A DNA stretch of 64,000 nt from Cryptomeria japonica (lineage: Eukaryota; Streptophyta; Pinopsida; Cupressales; Cupressaceae). Below are positions 24,002-37,582 of this stretch, one piece after another (the first letter of the stretch is position 1; every line of letters starts with the position of its first letter). The stretch is taken from positions 672,106,852 through 672,170,851 of the forward strand of contig NC_081412.1 in NCBI RefSeq assembly GCF_030272615.1, given 5' to 3'. The position numbers and the translations under genes were made by a program. The notes beneath the pieces are model-generated. The model was given only the letters and a program-made list of their open reading frames with translations, made no database searches and had not been told where the DNA came from.

Positions 24002-25648
24002 TGTAGGGAAAAAAAGCGAGACTAGGCTAGCATGCCCTAATCCTACCTTTTGACACACATTGTGGAATACGAAAGAGCCTAGAGGTATCACACAATTGGC
24101 TACTTGTTTTTGTGGAAGAGAGAGCCATGGGCTACCTATTAGGGTTTCTATTCCTTTGTTGTAATTGAAAGATAAAATGATGCAAGTTCAATTCCTAACC
24201 CCAAAGTGCAAGTATGAACTAATAACAAGATTGCAAAATTCAGATTAAACAATGGAAAGCTGTAAACACAAGGACAAGACAAGAATGAAGATGCATACCC
24301 GAAGTTAAAATCTGAGTGAAAATGTTCAGGATGGGGGCGCAGGCATCACTGTCCTGATTCTGCTCCTGAAAACTATTGTTTTGCAACCTAAAAAGCTGTT
24401 AAAACTGCTGAAACTTGCTGTCTAACAGAGGGACTAGGGCACCCAGCGCCCCTGTCCCAGGGACCAGGGTGCCTAGCACCCCTATCCTAGCAAGACCAGG
24501 GTGCCCCATACCCCTATCTTGGTCTTTTGTCCTGAGATTTGGTGTGTAGCTCATTTTTCGTCTGCTTCTGCTTGATCTGCAACTTGCGACGTCGTCCGAA
24601 TCCCGAAATCTACATTTATATCTGAAAAGGTATGGTGGGCGGCTATATAGAGTTTTGCCTTAGTCAAACCCCTAATTTGGTGATTTCCACCTCCATGAAT
24701 AGCCAGGTTGTATTGTAAAAGTAATGTGTGTGCAGACCTTGTGTGTGTGCAAGATCCTAAAATGCAAGTAAGCAAACTAGAGCAACCTAGAAAGTAAACC
24801 CTAATTGCTTGTAAATGATAATGTAAATGCTCCAAACCAAGATGCAAAGTGATCTAAAGCATGAATACAAATGATATAATGAGGCTTATGCAAAGACATG
24901 AAAACAACATGAAATGATACCCAACCCCAAGGGAGGGGTACAAGCCAATCTTCAGTCGGTGATCCCTTATTGCTCTTCAATGCTTTCAAAGCCCTAAATG
25001 GATGAATGAAATTGATGAATACTTGATAGATGGATGTTGAATTTTATTGAAGTCTTCAAAGATCTTCTCTTTCGCTGCATAGAAGGTCCCTGAAACCAAA
25101 ATTCCCCTCCTTTGAAATGAAGAAAGAGAGCTCTTATATATGAAACCCTAGGTCTTAATTTCAACTTTTGGCCGACCTAGAGATTGAATCTCCCGCCAAT
25201 TTCTTAGGGTTAAGCTTTATTTTATGATTGGATCGCACTCCTAAAATTTTGAGAAAAACGTCTGGGACCGTGTGCACTCTGAGCGCCATGGTCTCGACAA
25301 CTTTTCACCAAATTTTTAGGGCCGTCGGATATGATAATTTTAGAGAGAATCCCGAAGTTACAGCTGATTTCAAGATGTTTTGACCCCCGAAATTAGGCCT
25401 TAAAGTTCAAAATAGGACCTAATTAGGGTTTTAGATTAAATGATGTATTGGAGGAATAAAATGAAAAGGGCACACTTTAATGAAAGGGCCCAACTTTATG
25501 ATATGGGAGATGATAAAAATAGAACCTTAGACCTAATTAAGTGCTAAAGGGGAAATGCAATGCAAAATGCAAAATGCGCCAAGGCGGGTGCTAAACTAGG
25601 TGTGAAATTGTACCACCCTAGCAAGGGCATACAATTTACGACGCTACA
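24002..25648 (-). mobile_element. 3' LTR of the non-autonomous gypsy-type element
   Basis: It starts TGTAGGG and ends GCTACA in plus orientation, with exactly the same length (1647 bp) as the right copy. Most differences from the other LTR cluster around 24320-24420; the region matching 31380-31560 is almost identical. Confidence 0.9.
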
Positions 25649-27473
25649 TTTAGCCCCCACTTTAGCGGTCATATGAACACTACGTGCATATGCAAGCTAA
25701 AGTACAGAAAAGTAAACATTATTTGAAAAAGGGTATATCCATAAGTCTGTCGAACGAAGCCCCCAGCGGTATCTGCAGTACACAGTTAGGAACCACACCC
25801 TACAAAACACACGTTAGATCACAAAATCACCTAATGCTTACTAAGGAAGGTGATGAAAATTTGAGGGTAGCTATATGCCCCCCCCCCTGTTAAGGCTTGC
25901 TAATTTTAGTGAGATGAAATAGGGTATCATGTTTACCACTTCAAATTGTTAAAAAATATTGATGACAAATGCTCCCAAGAAGATTTGATATGAGATCAAA
26001 AACTAATGGAGAATCATTTGGTAAGAAAGAGGACTAAATCTCAATTCCAACACAACAAAGAGTGTGAGGATTTGGGAGTTCTCTAACACAAGATGAAGGA
26101 TGTAAATGGAAACAAAATGCAAAGAGAAGAAAAGAAAGGAAAAAAAGCATGAATACACACATTGGTGATCCATGAGAAGAATAGTGAGAGAGAAAACATG
26201 GACTTCTCGCCCCTCGATCTTGTCTAGGTGATCCATGGGAAAAAGGACATGGAAAACTAGCCCCTAGAGTCTGTCTAGGTGATCCATGTAAGGGAGGAGA
26301 GTGAGAAAGTCTAGCCTTATGCCGCTAGTTCCACTCAACCTCGTGCATATGTGTGTAAGTGAGGTTAGAAGCACCTCATAGGAGTCTATGCCTGAGTATG
26401 CTACAACCTGTATATGTATAGTACAAAAGCGTGACATCTCACTCTAAGAGTCTGTGCTTTGGTTCCGAGAATGACCCATTGCTCAAAAAGTGTAATTTTT
26501 ATGTCATAAGCAAAGTAGAACAAGGATACCTACCTTCATCACAAAAGAAGATACCCCAAAAATGTAATAATGTCATAGATCCAAGCAAGAGAGTTTTGCA
26601 CTCTTTAAGCAAGGATAAGATAGTTGAAAAGGGATATCTTGTAGTATGTGTAAAGGAGATCCTTAGAGAAGAAGAGATCTTTGTACAAAAGACACCTATC
26701 CCCGAGAGGAATTGTCTTAGACAAATATAACATCTTCTAGAATAAGACAAAGAAGAGAATAAGAATGAAATACTTCCTTCTTTTGCGAGGTGAAAGTGAT
26801 TCTTAATGAAGGATGATGCTCTTTTTAACCCAATTGGGAGAGTGAATTCATTATGGATGTATTTTACCAAGTGCAAAAGAGGTTGTAGTCAGGGACTTAC
26901 ACCTCTTGTAAGAGAGAATCCTTGAACAAACAACAACAAATGCATACAAGGAATAACATCAAGTAATAAAGTTCACACCATCCACGGAATAGGAAAAAGT
27001 GGATCCTTAGATAAAAATAAGGAAAGATCATTGCCTCCCAAGGATAAGGACAATGAGAAGGACTTACACAATCTTCTAGGGAGAGATTTAGACATAAGAA
27101 AAATGTACTACATACTCACATGAGTTCATGCAAGCAAGACATTAGTGTATGTAAAATGCTCCTTACAAGAAGTGGGTAGGATAAGAAAGAGAATACACAT
27201 CTTCTCCCATATCTAGGAAAAGAGGATTCTAAAGAAAAGATGATCAATATTTCCACACTATTACCCCAAAGGGAAATTTTAACCATAAAAAGAAGAGATG
27301 TATGAAATCACTCTTGCCCCCATAGGAACAAGAGATAACATAGAAAATTAGGCTATTGTGTTGCTTCAAAAATATGATTGCACTTGAAATTGTACCATCA
27401 TGAATGACAATGAGCCCCCAGTAAATGAGCTACCAATGTCACATAATGATGAGCAACATAATAGCCATTAATG
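25649..27473. other. Noncoding 3' part of the gypsy-type element where polymerase genes would be expected
   Basis: Next to the LTR is TTTAGCCCCCACTTTAG, the polypurine tract of the minus strand. The phrase GGTGATCCATG occurs three times (about 26163, 26226 and 26277), and there is a run of nine C at about 25879. ORFs of up to 125 codons show no reverse transcriptase, integrase or RNase H motif. Confidence 0.6.
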
Positions 27474-29846
27474 TTATTTAAAGACATGATAGATTGAATG
27501 AGGTATTTGAATATGACATGCTAAATGCTCAACTATAAGTGAGATCAAAAACATGTATAAAATGATAAAAATTGAAGAAGAAAAGTCACAAGAAATCTTA
27601 GAAGAGGGATGAGTGTAATTTATTAGAGCCTTATCCCTGGAGAAAGGGACTTTATGATGAATAGGAGATAAAGATTCATAAGTGGATATAGAAATTCGAG
27701 GGGATTCATAAAGAGATTTGTTCATCGCCAAGATTTCCTTATGAGGGGAATGAGAGTTGATAGAAGTAGAAGATGATTTAGTTGAAGTGAGATCATCATC
27801 ACTACTAAATATAGCATTCACATTGAGAGATGGTCCTTTAGATGCTTTGGTGGGCTTAGAAAGATTATATCCAAGTCCAAATGAATATTCATGCATTTTA
27901 TGTTCTAAAGGAACTTTAATTCCTTGTTCATTTGTGCCACAACCATTTCCACTATAGCCACTCTTAGCCAAAATGTGAAAACCATGACCATGAAGGGATG
28001 CTAAATCAGAGAGGGATGGTGATGCCCCATATGTCTCAGTGCTATTTGTATTAGAGGAAGATGTTGAAGAGTTATTTGAATCGGAGGTAGCCACAAAGTT
28101 GTTACTGAATTGCTTAGACAAAGTGGGCTTCTCTTTAGTTTCTTCCTTAAATTTTCCCTTCTCAATCTTAGGCACTCTATATTCTCCTACAAAAGTAGGG
28201 TTAAAGTCTAAAGATCCCCAATCATCATCCAAGAGAGCCTTTTCAGGAGAAAAGATATCTTTGGGAGAAGATTCTGATTGAGTAGAAGGATCAAGAGTAC
28301 TAGAGGGGACAAAATCCTTAAAGGAAGTAGATGCATTTGAAGTGGTAGAAGGATTGGAAGTAGTTGAACAAGAAGATCCAGTTCGTAATGGTTCTTGAAG
28401 ATTAGTATCAGCTAACAAGGTGTATGTTATATTGTCATAAATGAATTTGACTCACCCATGCAAAGTTGAGGGGACAGCTTGCATACTATGAAGCCAAGGT
28501 CTCCCTAATAGAAGATTGTAAGTCAAGTTACTAGAGATAACATGAATAGGTGTAGGTAAAGTAACAAGACCTACTGTAATAGGTAAGATTATGATACCCA
28601 AACATTCTTTACCAACATTATCAAAGCCTCGAATAGAAATAGAAGAATGTTTAATGAGAGAATGATCCACATTAAGCTTGTCCAATAAATCAATACTACA
28701 AACATTAAGGTCAGATCCATTGTCCACAAGGGTTCATCTTATAGCACTTTCATTGATAATAACTACAATCATAAGAGGATCATATTGATTTTGAATTTCA
28801 TGAGAAGGTAACTCATCTTGTGTGAACACAATTTGAGCTTTGGGTTTGCTTGTAGAATCAATCAGGGAAGCCATGTTATTATTATTATTATTAGGTGTCA
28901 CTGCAGGTGGGACATCTAAATTTTTTAAAGCATCTTGTAACATCCCATGATAGGCAGGTGAAGTTTGAACTAAATCCCAAACAGAAATCTTTGTCGAAGT
29001 AGTTTTAAGTTGTTCAATAAGATCATAGTCCTTACTAAGCATTTGTGAAATACGTGGAGCTTGCGGAAGAATTGGTTGAGGATTAGGAAGAGAAACTGGA
29101 GTAACAGGAGGAGGATTAGGCTGCCTATTATTTCTAGTATTATAAGTATGGGCAACCACATTATAACTCTCTCTAGTTAATTGCTTGGCATAACTATAAG
29201 GACTTATAGGTTTTCTTCCTTGCACAGTGATGATAGGTTTATTCGGAGTAAGAAAGGAATCATGACCATACCCTATTTGGACAGTAAGGAGAGGTGATTT
29301 AGGAACTTGAAAGGTGGGAGAAGGATAAGCACCTTGGACTTAAAAGAGAGGCTTATTATGCTCATTCAGGTTTATCATGTTAACTAATTTAGAAGTTTTG
29401 TTCTTGTTTAAAGATTTCGATAAAGCCACAAAGTCATCAAGAGCATCATCCAACAAAGCATAATCATATCGATTAAAAGGTTTATCTTTTGATTCAAAAG
29501 GAGACATCTCTTCATAGAGGGGATCATTGAAAACAACCATGTTACTAGATTTAGTGGAAGAGTTGATAGGAATGTACCCTTGAGAGGAATCATTCGACTT
29601 ATCTTTCTCATCACAACGAAATGGCATAGTAACAATGTTTATGAGTTTTTGGTAAAATGAAGGTTTGGTATCTTTAGGGTTCAAAAACTCATCTAAAGCT
29701 TCATCTAATTCATCTTGGCTATACTCATGATCAACATAATTGCATACATCATCATAAATATGAACATCTTGGAAATAAAAATCTGACATTTTGAAATAAA
29801 AAATTGCATAAAACCTAAACCACAATGCAAAGAAACAAAGAAACAC
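27474..29846 (-). pseudogene. Gag-protease-G-patch polyprotein of the gypsy-type element, three in-frame stops
   Basis: One frame spans 791 codons; the likely start ATG at 29787-29789 (MSDFYFQDVH) lies shortly after the primer-binding site. The first part is an acidic Gag-like region, followed by Gag-like linker with YNTRNNRQPNPPP. The retropepsin reads VDNGSDLNVCSIDLLDKL, with the gypsy hallmark LLLGRPWLHSMQAVPSTLH about 80 residues on. After that comes a G-patch-like segment (KSGYSGNGCGTNEQGI and FGLGYNLSKP), as known after protease in Tat-type elements. Stops lie at 29340-29342 (TAA), 28734-28736 (TGA) and 28452-28454 (TGA). Since the frame is never shifted, decay is recent or mild. Gag identity is inferred from position; protease and G-patch are seen. 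Confidence 0.75.
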
Positions 29847-29984
29847 ACTCTTTCTTTTCCCTTTTTTTTTTCTTTTCTTTAATGAAAATGAAACTTAAAT
29901 GAAACACACTAAATCTAGATCTAGATCTAACAAATGCAATGCAAGAGAAAGCAATAATAAGTTCACGTCAGGTTCACCAAAATG

Positions 29985-31631
29985 TGTAGGGAAAAAAAGC
30001 GAGACTAGGCTAGCATGCCCTAATCCTACCTTATGACACACATTGTGGAATACGAAAGAGCCTAGAGGTATCACACAATTGGCTACTTCTTTTTGTGGAA
30101 GAGAGAGCCACGGGCTACCTATTAGGGTTTCTATTCCTTTGTTGTAATTGAAAGATAAAATGATGCAAGTTCAATTCCTAACCCCAAAGTGCAAGTATGA
30201 ACTAATAACAAGATTGCAGAATTCAGATTAAACAATGGAAAGCTATAAACACAAGGACAAGACAAGAATGCAGATGCATACCCAAAGTTAAAATCTGAGT
30301 GAAAATGTTCATGACGGGGGTGCAGGTGTCACTATCCTAATTCTGCTCTTGAAAACTGCTGATTTGCAACCTAAAAAGTTGTCGGAACTCCTGAAACTTG
30401 TTGTTTGACAGAGGGACTAGGGTGCCTAGCGCCCTTGTCCCAGGGACCAGGGTGCCTAGCGCCCCTGTCCTGGTAGGACCAGGGTGCCCCATGCCCCTAT
30501 CCTGGTCTTTTGTCCTGAGATTTGGTGTGTAGCTCAGTTTCTGTCTGCTTCTATCGGATCTGCAACTTGCGATGTCGTTTGAATCCCGAAATCTGCACTT
30601 ATATCTGAAAAGGTATGGTGGGCGGCTATATAGGGTTTTGCCTTAGTCAAACCCCTGCGTTGGTGATTTCCACCTCCACGAATAGCCAAGTTGTATTGTA
30701 AAAGTAATGTGTGTGCAGACCTTGTGTGTGTGCAAGATCGTAAAATGCAAGTAAGCAAACTAGAGCAACCTAGAAAGTAAACCCTAATTGCTTGTAAATG
30801 ATAATGTAAATACTCCAAACCAAGATGAAAAGTGATCTAAAGCATGAATACAAATGATATAATGAGGCTTATGCAAAGACATGAAAACAACATGAAATCA
30901 TACCCAACCCCAAGGGAGGGGTACAAGCCAATCTTTAGTCGGTGATCCCTTATTGCTCTTCAATGCTTTCAAAGTCCTAAATGGATGAATGAAATTGATG
31001 AATACTTGATGGATGGATGTTGAATGTTATTGAAGTCTTCAAAGATCTTCTCTTTCGCTGCATAGAAGGTCCCTAAAACCAAAATTCCCCTTCTTTCAAA
31101 TGAAGAAAGAGAGCTCTTATATATGAAACCCTAGGTCTTAATTTCAACTTTTGGCCGACCTAGAGATTGAATCTCCCGCCAATTTCTTGGGGTTAAGATT
31201 TATTTTATGATTGGATCGCGCTCCTAAAATTTTGGGAAAATTGTCTAGGACCGTGTGCACTCCAGGCGCCATGGTCTGGACAACTTTTCACCAAATTTTT
31301 AGGGCCGTTGGATATGATGATTTTAGAGAGAATCCCGAAGTTACAGCTGATTTCAAGATGTTTTGACCCCCGAAATCAGGCCTTAAAGTTCAAAATAGGA
31401 CCTAATTAGGGTTTTAGATTAAATGATGTATTGGAGGAATAAAATGAAAAGGGCACACTTTAATGAAAGGGCCCAACTTTATGATATGGGAGATGATAAA
31501 AATAGAACCTTAGACCTAATTAAGTGCTAAAGGGGAAATGCAATGCAAAATGCAAAATGTGCCAAGGCGGGTGCTAAACTAGGTGTGAAATTGTACCACC
31601 CTAGAAAGTGCATACAGTTTACGATGCTACA
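29985..31631 (-). mobile_element. 5' LTR of the non-autonomous gypsy-type element
   Basis: It is 1647 bp, TGTAGGG to GCTACA in plus orientation, and matches the left copy. The primer-binding site of the minus-strand element lies immediately to its left (about 29966-29984). Confidence 0.9.
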
Positions 31632-31737
31632 CACCATATGACCCATAACGACATTATATGGTGTTCTAAGGGGTCACATGGTGTCATAACGGGTCATATT
31701 GTATCCTATGACCCCTTAAGACACCATATGGTGTCCT
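31632..31737. repeat. Satellite block 2 (106 bp between two insertions)
   Basis: This is a short stretch of the 10-bp-word satellite. It begins with the CACCAT target duplication of the gypsy-type element and ends with GTCCT, the target duplication of the copia element. It shows that both elements inserted independently into the same array. Confidence 0.95.
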
Positions 31738-32188
31738 TGTGAGATTTTGCCAAGATCAAAGGTACAATGAAAAGTATTAAAATAGAGACAAAAGAATGAC
31801 AAGAACAAACTATATTCTCATCAATATGAAAATGATCAACTGGATTCATCAATACAATGAATGTAGGCTTGCTTATATAGGCAAGGCCATATGGATGTAC
31901 GAGCACACAATCATGACATGTGGCTCAATGAGAAATAAGGGTAGGTAAGAAATATTAGGGGTAGGTAGGAGAAATAATATAATATTCCACAAGAGGTGGA
32001 TGACCCACTGAATGTGGAGTCTAACAGCAAAATAAGACCACAAAAGGTGGAATTTCTCCTACAAGCTCTATCCCTATGTGCACACTTCCCTAAGTGTCTC
32101 AAATCCAAACTACGAAGAGATACATTATCCTAAGTTAACTTAAGTAAAGTGTAATAATATCCATAATGAATATTTATTTACACCAACA
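31738..32188 (-). mobile_element. 3' LTR of the copia element
   Basis: It runs TGTGAGATTTTG to CACCAACA in plus orientation, 451 bp, the same length as the right LTR. Confidence 0.95.
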
Positions 32189-32200
32189 CCCCCTCTTAAG
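32189..32200 (-). other. Polypurine tract of the copia element
   Basis: The plus strand reads CCCCCTCTTAAG, which is CTTAAGAGGGGG on the element's strand directly before its 3' LTR. It is the plus-strand DNA primer in reverse transcription. Confidence 0.85.
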
Positions 32201-32457
32201 TGCAACTTAGGGGAATGAAGACTTAAGTCAACAATGCAAGATGGGTCTCGGCTACTAGGCCATGATAGGTACCCATGTACAATATGCAAATGCAAGAAAA
32301 ACCATGCAATGCAATCTCTCACAAACAGAGAAAGGGAGAAAAGCCAGTGGGAAAAAACTCCCCCCTAAAAGAGAGATGAAAGAACAAAAGACTCTCAAAG
32401 AAGATGGACAAAACCTCAAAGAGGAAAAAGTCCCCCCCATAAGAGAGGAAGGAGAAG

Positions 32458-35400
32458 TCAGCTGACCCCCCCTAATGACACATCCCGCACCCCCAAGAGA
32501 GCTTGCAACTGCTGGAACTTACTCTCGGTGAAAGGTTTGGTGAATATGTCAGCAACCTACTCTATTGTAGGATAATACTGCAAATCAATGACCTGCTCCC
32601 GAATGAGCTCTTGGATATAGTGCATATGAATCTTGATGTGTTTGGTCCGCTGATGCTAGACTGGGTTCTTCGAGATTGCAATAGCACTCTGATTGTTGCA
32701 ATGTAGAACTGTCGGTCATGGAGTGGTGAACCCAAACTCTGTGAGAATCTGCTGGAGCCAAATGGTCTCAGTCGCTGCGTTAACAACACCTCGATACTCA
32801 GCCTCAATCAAAGAGAGAGCAATAGCATGTTGCTTCTTGCTCTACCAACAAATGGGTCCTGAACCAAGGTGAAAACTGTAACTGAAAGTAGACTTGCAAT
32901 CATCAAGATCACCAGCCCAATCGGAGTCTGTGTAAGCAACCAGGCAAAGTCCTGTGCCTACTGCAGAGTGAATCCCATAGTGATATGTACCCTGGACGAA
33001 ATGAAACATGGGTTTGGTGGCTTTCCAATGAAGCTCATGTGGTTCTTGCATGAAGCGGGAAACCATGCAAATGGCAAATGAAATATCAGGGCATGTATGG
33101 GTCAAGTAGATGAGACTACCCACAAGCTGGCGATACAAAGAGGCATCAACTGGTGGAGAAGAACATTGAGCCTCAAGCTTGACTCCTGAACGAAGGGGAG
33201 TCGGGGCAGGCTTACAATCAGCCATATGAAAGCGTGCAAGTAGATCAAGAGCATACTTGGGCTATGATAGTGTAATCCCAAAAGGTGACTGTGAAATCTC
33301 TATCCCAAGAAAGTAGTGCAAAAGACCCAAGTCAGTCATAGCAAATCTGTCAAGCAAAGCAGATTTGACCCTGCTAATGATGGATGCAGTACTCCCTGTA
33401 ATGATCAAGTCATCAACATAGAGCACAAGTATCAAGTGAGAGTCATCCTATCGCAAAATGTAGACATTTGGATCAGAATGACACCTGGTGAACCCTACGG
33501 AGAGAAGAAAGGAATCCATCTTAGTGTACCAAGCCCTAGGGGCCTGCTTAAGGCCATAGAGAGTTTTCCTTAGTCTACAAACCAAAGAAGTATCCTAGAT
33601 GAAACCCTGTGGCTGCTCCATATAAATCTCCTCATCAAGATCACCATGAAGAAAAGCACTCTTCACATCCATCTGATGTATAGCCCAACCATGAGCTACA
33701 GCAATAGCAAGTGTCAAGCAAATGGAGTTCATCTTGGCTATGGGTGCAAAGGTCTCAGTATAGTCAACACCTGCAACTTGAGAGAAACCTTTTGCAACAA
33801 GCCGAGCCTTATACTTATCTACACTACCATCCGCTGCAAACTTGGTCCAATAGATCCACTTACATCGAACCATCTTTCTCCCCTGAGGGAGATGGACTAA
33901 ATCCCATGTGTTGTTCCCCATCAAGGAACTATGCTCTTCCTTCATAGCTTGGTCCCACTCAGGAACCCCTGATGCTTCCTGAAATGTCTATGGATCGGAA
34001 GCGGTAGCAATGAATGCATGTGGAAGATTTTGATGTTGTTATTGAGTTGTCCATGTATCTGAAGGATCCCCAACAAGAGAACCGATGGACTCAAGTGTCT
34101 GTCAAGCCCAATGAGGTCTAGGTGGAGGTGGAGAATGAGGCTCCTCAACGACAAGTGGACCCTGCGGAGGGGTAACCCTGCGAGTCGGAGTTGAAGGAGT
34201 CTCATCATCTAAATCACTAGCATCACTATCCATAATGGAGGAAGGTGGAGGAGGTAGAGAGGCTAAGCTAGGAGAGCTTTCCTCAAAGTGAACACTCCTC
34301 TCAATGAACACCTCATGTGTCTCAGGATCCATCAATCTATATGCCTTAACACCCTCAAGATATCAACAAATATGCAAGGTCAACTCTGTTGTTCCGATGC
34401 CTTGCATTTCTGTGGAGGTATGCGAGCCCATGCTAGACACCCAAAGACTCTGAATTGTCTCACAATTGGTTTCCTTCCTGCCCAAGCCTCAAAAGGAGTA
34501 ATACCTTGCAAAGCTTTGTGAGGAACCCGATTCTGGATGTGTGTGGCACAACTAATAGCCTCTGCCCAAAAAGCGGGATCAAGAGAATGTGCATGTATCA
34601 TACAGCTAGCCATTTCTTTGAGAGTTCTATTCTTGCATTCTGCAACTCCATTCTACTATGGAGTGTATGCTATAGAATGCTGAAGATCAATCCCCTCAAA
34701 TGTACAAAAATCCTCAAGTCTATTGTTCACATATTCCCTTCCATTATCTGTACAAAGAATCTTCACCACTTTCCTAGATTGCTTCTCCACACGAGTCTTG
34801 AAGTCCTGAAATCTGTCAAATACTTCACTCTTATGAATAAGAAAGTAGACCCAAGTGAAGCAGGAGTAGTCATCAATGAAGGTGAGGACATAGCGGGCCT
34901 TACCAAATGAGGGTGCTGGAAATGGACCTGCTACATTGCTATGAACAAGTTGAAGAACTTCCAAAGCTCTCCAAGCTTTCCCTTTATCAAACTTTTCCTC
35001 GGGATGCTTGCCCATGGAACAACCTGAACATACACCCTCTGAAAAACTGATTCGAGGTAGACTTGTGACCATGTCTTTAGTGCTGAGCTGCTAAAGATAG
35101 TGGTAGTTGAGGTGACCAAACCACTCATGCCATATCTTACTTTCAGAATTTGAATAAGTAAGCAAGGCCCTAGAAGGTGAACTTGGCACAAAGTGGGAGA
35201 ATGAATAAAGCCTTGAGTTGTCATTGACTTGTCCCACTGCTACTAAGGCATCATCATCAAGTTCCTTTACTACAATTGAATCTGGTGTAAACTCAACCTT
35301 TTTCCCATTCCCATAGTGAGTGATTTGGTAGATAGAGAGAAGGTTGGTAGACAAGTTAGGAACATAGAGAACATTCTCAAATGTTCCATCATCCATGTCA

Positions 35401-36514
35401 ACTGAACCTTTTCCTTCAACCTCTACTTGTGTATCATCACCTATGTAAATGTGAGGTACCTTAGATGGCTCCAATGAAGAAAACTGCTCCTTTATAGAAC
35501 CCATGTGATAAGAGGCACCTGAGTCAAGTATCCACTGCTGTGAAGAACCTGTAGTAGCCACAAATGCTTTCCCTTTTCCCTTAGACTGTGAGGAAGAGGA
35601 AGGAGTTGAAGCCTTCTTTGTGTAGGCGGGTGGCAAGTTGATGTTGTTTTTCTTGAGAAGATTTGTCAACTCATCAACTTGCTTGGTGTGGCATCGATGC
35701 TCATCATGACCATACTTCTTGCAATATGCACAAGTTGGTTTATCCTTCTTAGGTGGTGTCCCCTTCTTGCAAGAGGATGAAAAATCACCTTGAGATGGAG
35801 AGGATGATTGTCCTTTTTCTTGCTATGGCTATGACTTAGATTGCTTCTTCTTCTTGTTGGAATCTTTGCCTTGACTTCGTTGATTCCCTTGATTAGCCAC
35901 CAAAGCCTTGGAATTTGAAGACTTGAGAAGCCCGATGTTCAACAACTTAGATTGTTCCAATATCAACATTTCTGTGAAAGCATCAAATGAAGGCATAACA
36001 TAGGAACTCCCCACTATCAAACGATGAGTTTGGAAGCTAGACACAAATGCTGCATATTCTGGTGCAAGCTTGTCCAACAAGTTGAATATTAACTAAGCAT
36101 CCTTTTTGTCAATTCCACAATCCTTAAGCTTTGCTCTTAGCTCATTTGCTTTGGCGACATAATCTTCGATTGTATCAAACTCTTGGGATCCAAGTTGGTG
36201 AGTTCATTGTCAATCTTATACCCTTTGATGTCATCAACTTGACCATACAATTTCTGAAACATATCCCAAGCATCTTTGATTGTAGTACACTTCTCAATAT
36301 GAAAGATGAGGTCATCTGATACATACTTGCGCAAAGTTCCAAGAGCCATGCAATTCTTAGTGAGCCATTATAATTGAGCATTAGGATCAGGTGGTGTTGC
36401 TACTGTTCCATCTATGTAATGTGTGAGACCTTTTTCCATTAATTTGCTCCATACTTTAATTTTCCATGATGCATAATTATGTGGAGTTAAAGGTGGAAAT
36501 TTATGAGGACTCAT
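32458..36514 (-). pseudogene. Copia gag-pol polyprotein with multiple stops
   Basis: The frame begins MSPHKFPPLTPHNYASWK (ATG at 36512-36514), the usual start of copia Gag, with UBN2 (IKDAWDMFQKLYG). A zinc knuckle CAYCKKYGHDEHRC lies near 35692-35735. Protease carries an intact LDSGASYHM (about 35510-35530). The integrase zinc domain follows (WHEWFGHLN, CSGCSMGKH), then its core (FIDDYSCFTWVYF, CTDNGREY). RVT_2 shows DVKSAFLHGDLDEEIYMEQP, with YVDDL at 33406-33420. RNase H has TDSDWAGD, and the C-terminus reads ADIFTKPFTESKF up to a stop at 32458-32460. In-frame stops or frame breaks fall at about 36368, 36080, 35089, 34656, 34380, 33942, 33595 and 32842. Active-site residues survive better than the frame does, so the copy is dead although its LTRs are young. 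Confidence 0.9.
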
Positions 36515-37570
36515 TGCAACAAAAATGAAAGAGAAGAAAGAGAGGCACAATCACACAAGACACCCCCCCAAATTTACTCAATCAAAGAATCCCCCCAAAA
36601 GTGATGATTTGGCACTTTATACTTAGTGCGTATACAATGGGCCACTTGCAAAAAATGGCAAAGTGGGCTTCTGATTTCAAATTTACAACTACCTCAATAA
36701 GGCCAAAAGAGACTCAAACTAATAATGCAAGAGATCTATACTAAGATCCAAGCACTTTACAAGTACCTAATAGCCAAATAAGACCAATATCTGAAAGTAT
36801 AGCTTCTACTCAAAATCTCTAAAATCTGATCATATATTATAAAAGTAGACAAAAAAACATGCACTTTCAAAAAAAATGGCACCTAAGAAGGAGGTCGTAT
36901 GAGCTCAAGAGAGGCCTTTGAAGTTGCAAAATTGAGGATTAGATAGGTACAGCTGAGAGAATCTAAAAATTACGAAAAAACTATGCACCAAAACTAGAAA
37001 ATAACCACACCACTATGAAGAACACAAACAATTAGCCCAAATAAAAAAAAATTGCACCCAAAAAGGAGCAAAATTGAGCAAGTTATGGGCCTCCAAAGTT
37101 GACCCAAAAATCCAAACTGCTCAACGGAGAGGGGTCTAAAATTTTCCAAAGAAAATGTTGACTAGGCGCTAACTGGGCGCTGACTTCTGCTGACTGGGCA
37201 CTGACTGTGCGCTACTGACTGGGCATAAGGTACGGATCCCAAAAATAATTTTCAAAATTTTATTTATTTATTTATTTTTTTCAAAAAAAAAAATTTCAAA
37301 CTGGAAAATAAATTTTTTTTTTTTTTTGAAAAAAAATCCAAAAATTCCGTACCGTACCACCCGAATTGGGTAGAAAATTTCCTCCACACCCAAAAATCGA
37401 TTTTCGCCAAAATAGGTCGAATTTATACTCGATTTTTATGGAAATGGCCTCTCGGACGCAATGGTGAGGTTGAAAACGCTCTAAGATGCCTCCAAAAGAT
37501 GCAATCCCTCAAATCCAAAAATAGAAGCCTTCCATGATGTCTCCAAAAACCAATCAATGAAGCCCCAATG

Positions 37571-37582
37571 GCTCTGATACCA
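37571..37582 (-). other. Primer-binding site (initiator tRNA-Met type)
   Basis: On the element's strand the 12 bases next to the 5' LTR read TGGTATCAGAGC, the standard plant copia primer site complementary to the 3' end of initiator methionine tRNA. Confidence 0.95.

Larger units (their letters stand above)
24002..31631 (-). mobile_element. Non-autonomous Ty3/gypsy-type LTR element (Gag, protease, G-patch; no reverse transcriptase)
   Basis: Two 1647-bp LTRs (24002-25648 and 29985-31631) flank 4336 bp. In the minus orientation the primer-binding site follows the right LTR directly (TTTTGGTGAACCTGACG), and a polypurine tract (AAGTGGGGGCTAAA) precedes the left LTR. CACCAT on both sides (23995-24000 and 31632-31637) shows insertion into the satellite. 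One long frame carries Gag-like, retropepsin and G-patch segments. No reverse transcriptase, RNase H or integrase motif is visible in the remaining 1.8 kb. The organisation resembles gag-only (TR-GAG-like) derivatives that rely on a Tat/Ogre-type partner. Confidence 0.85.
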
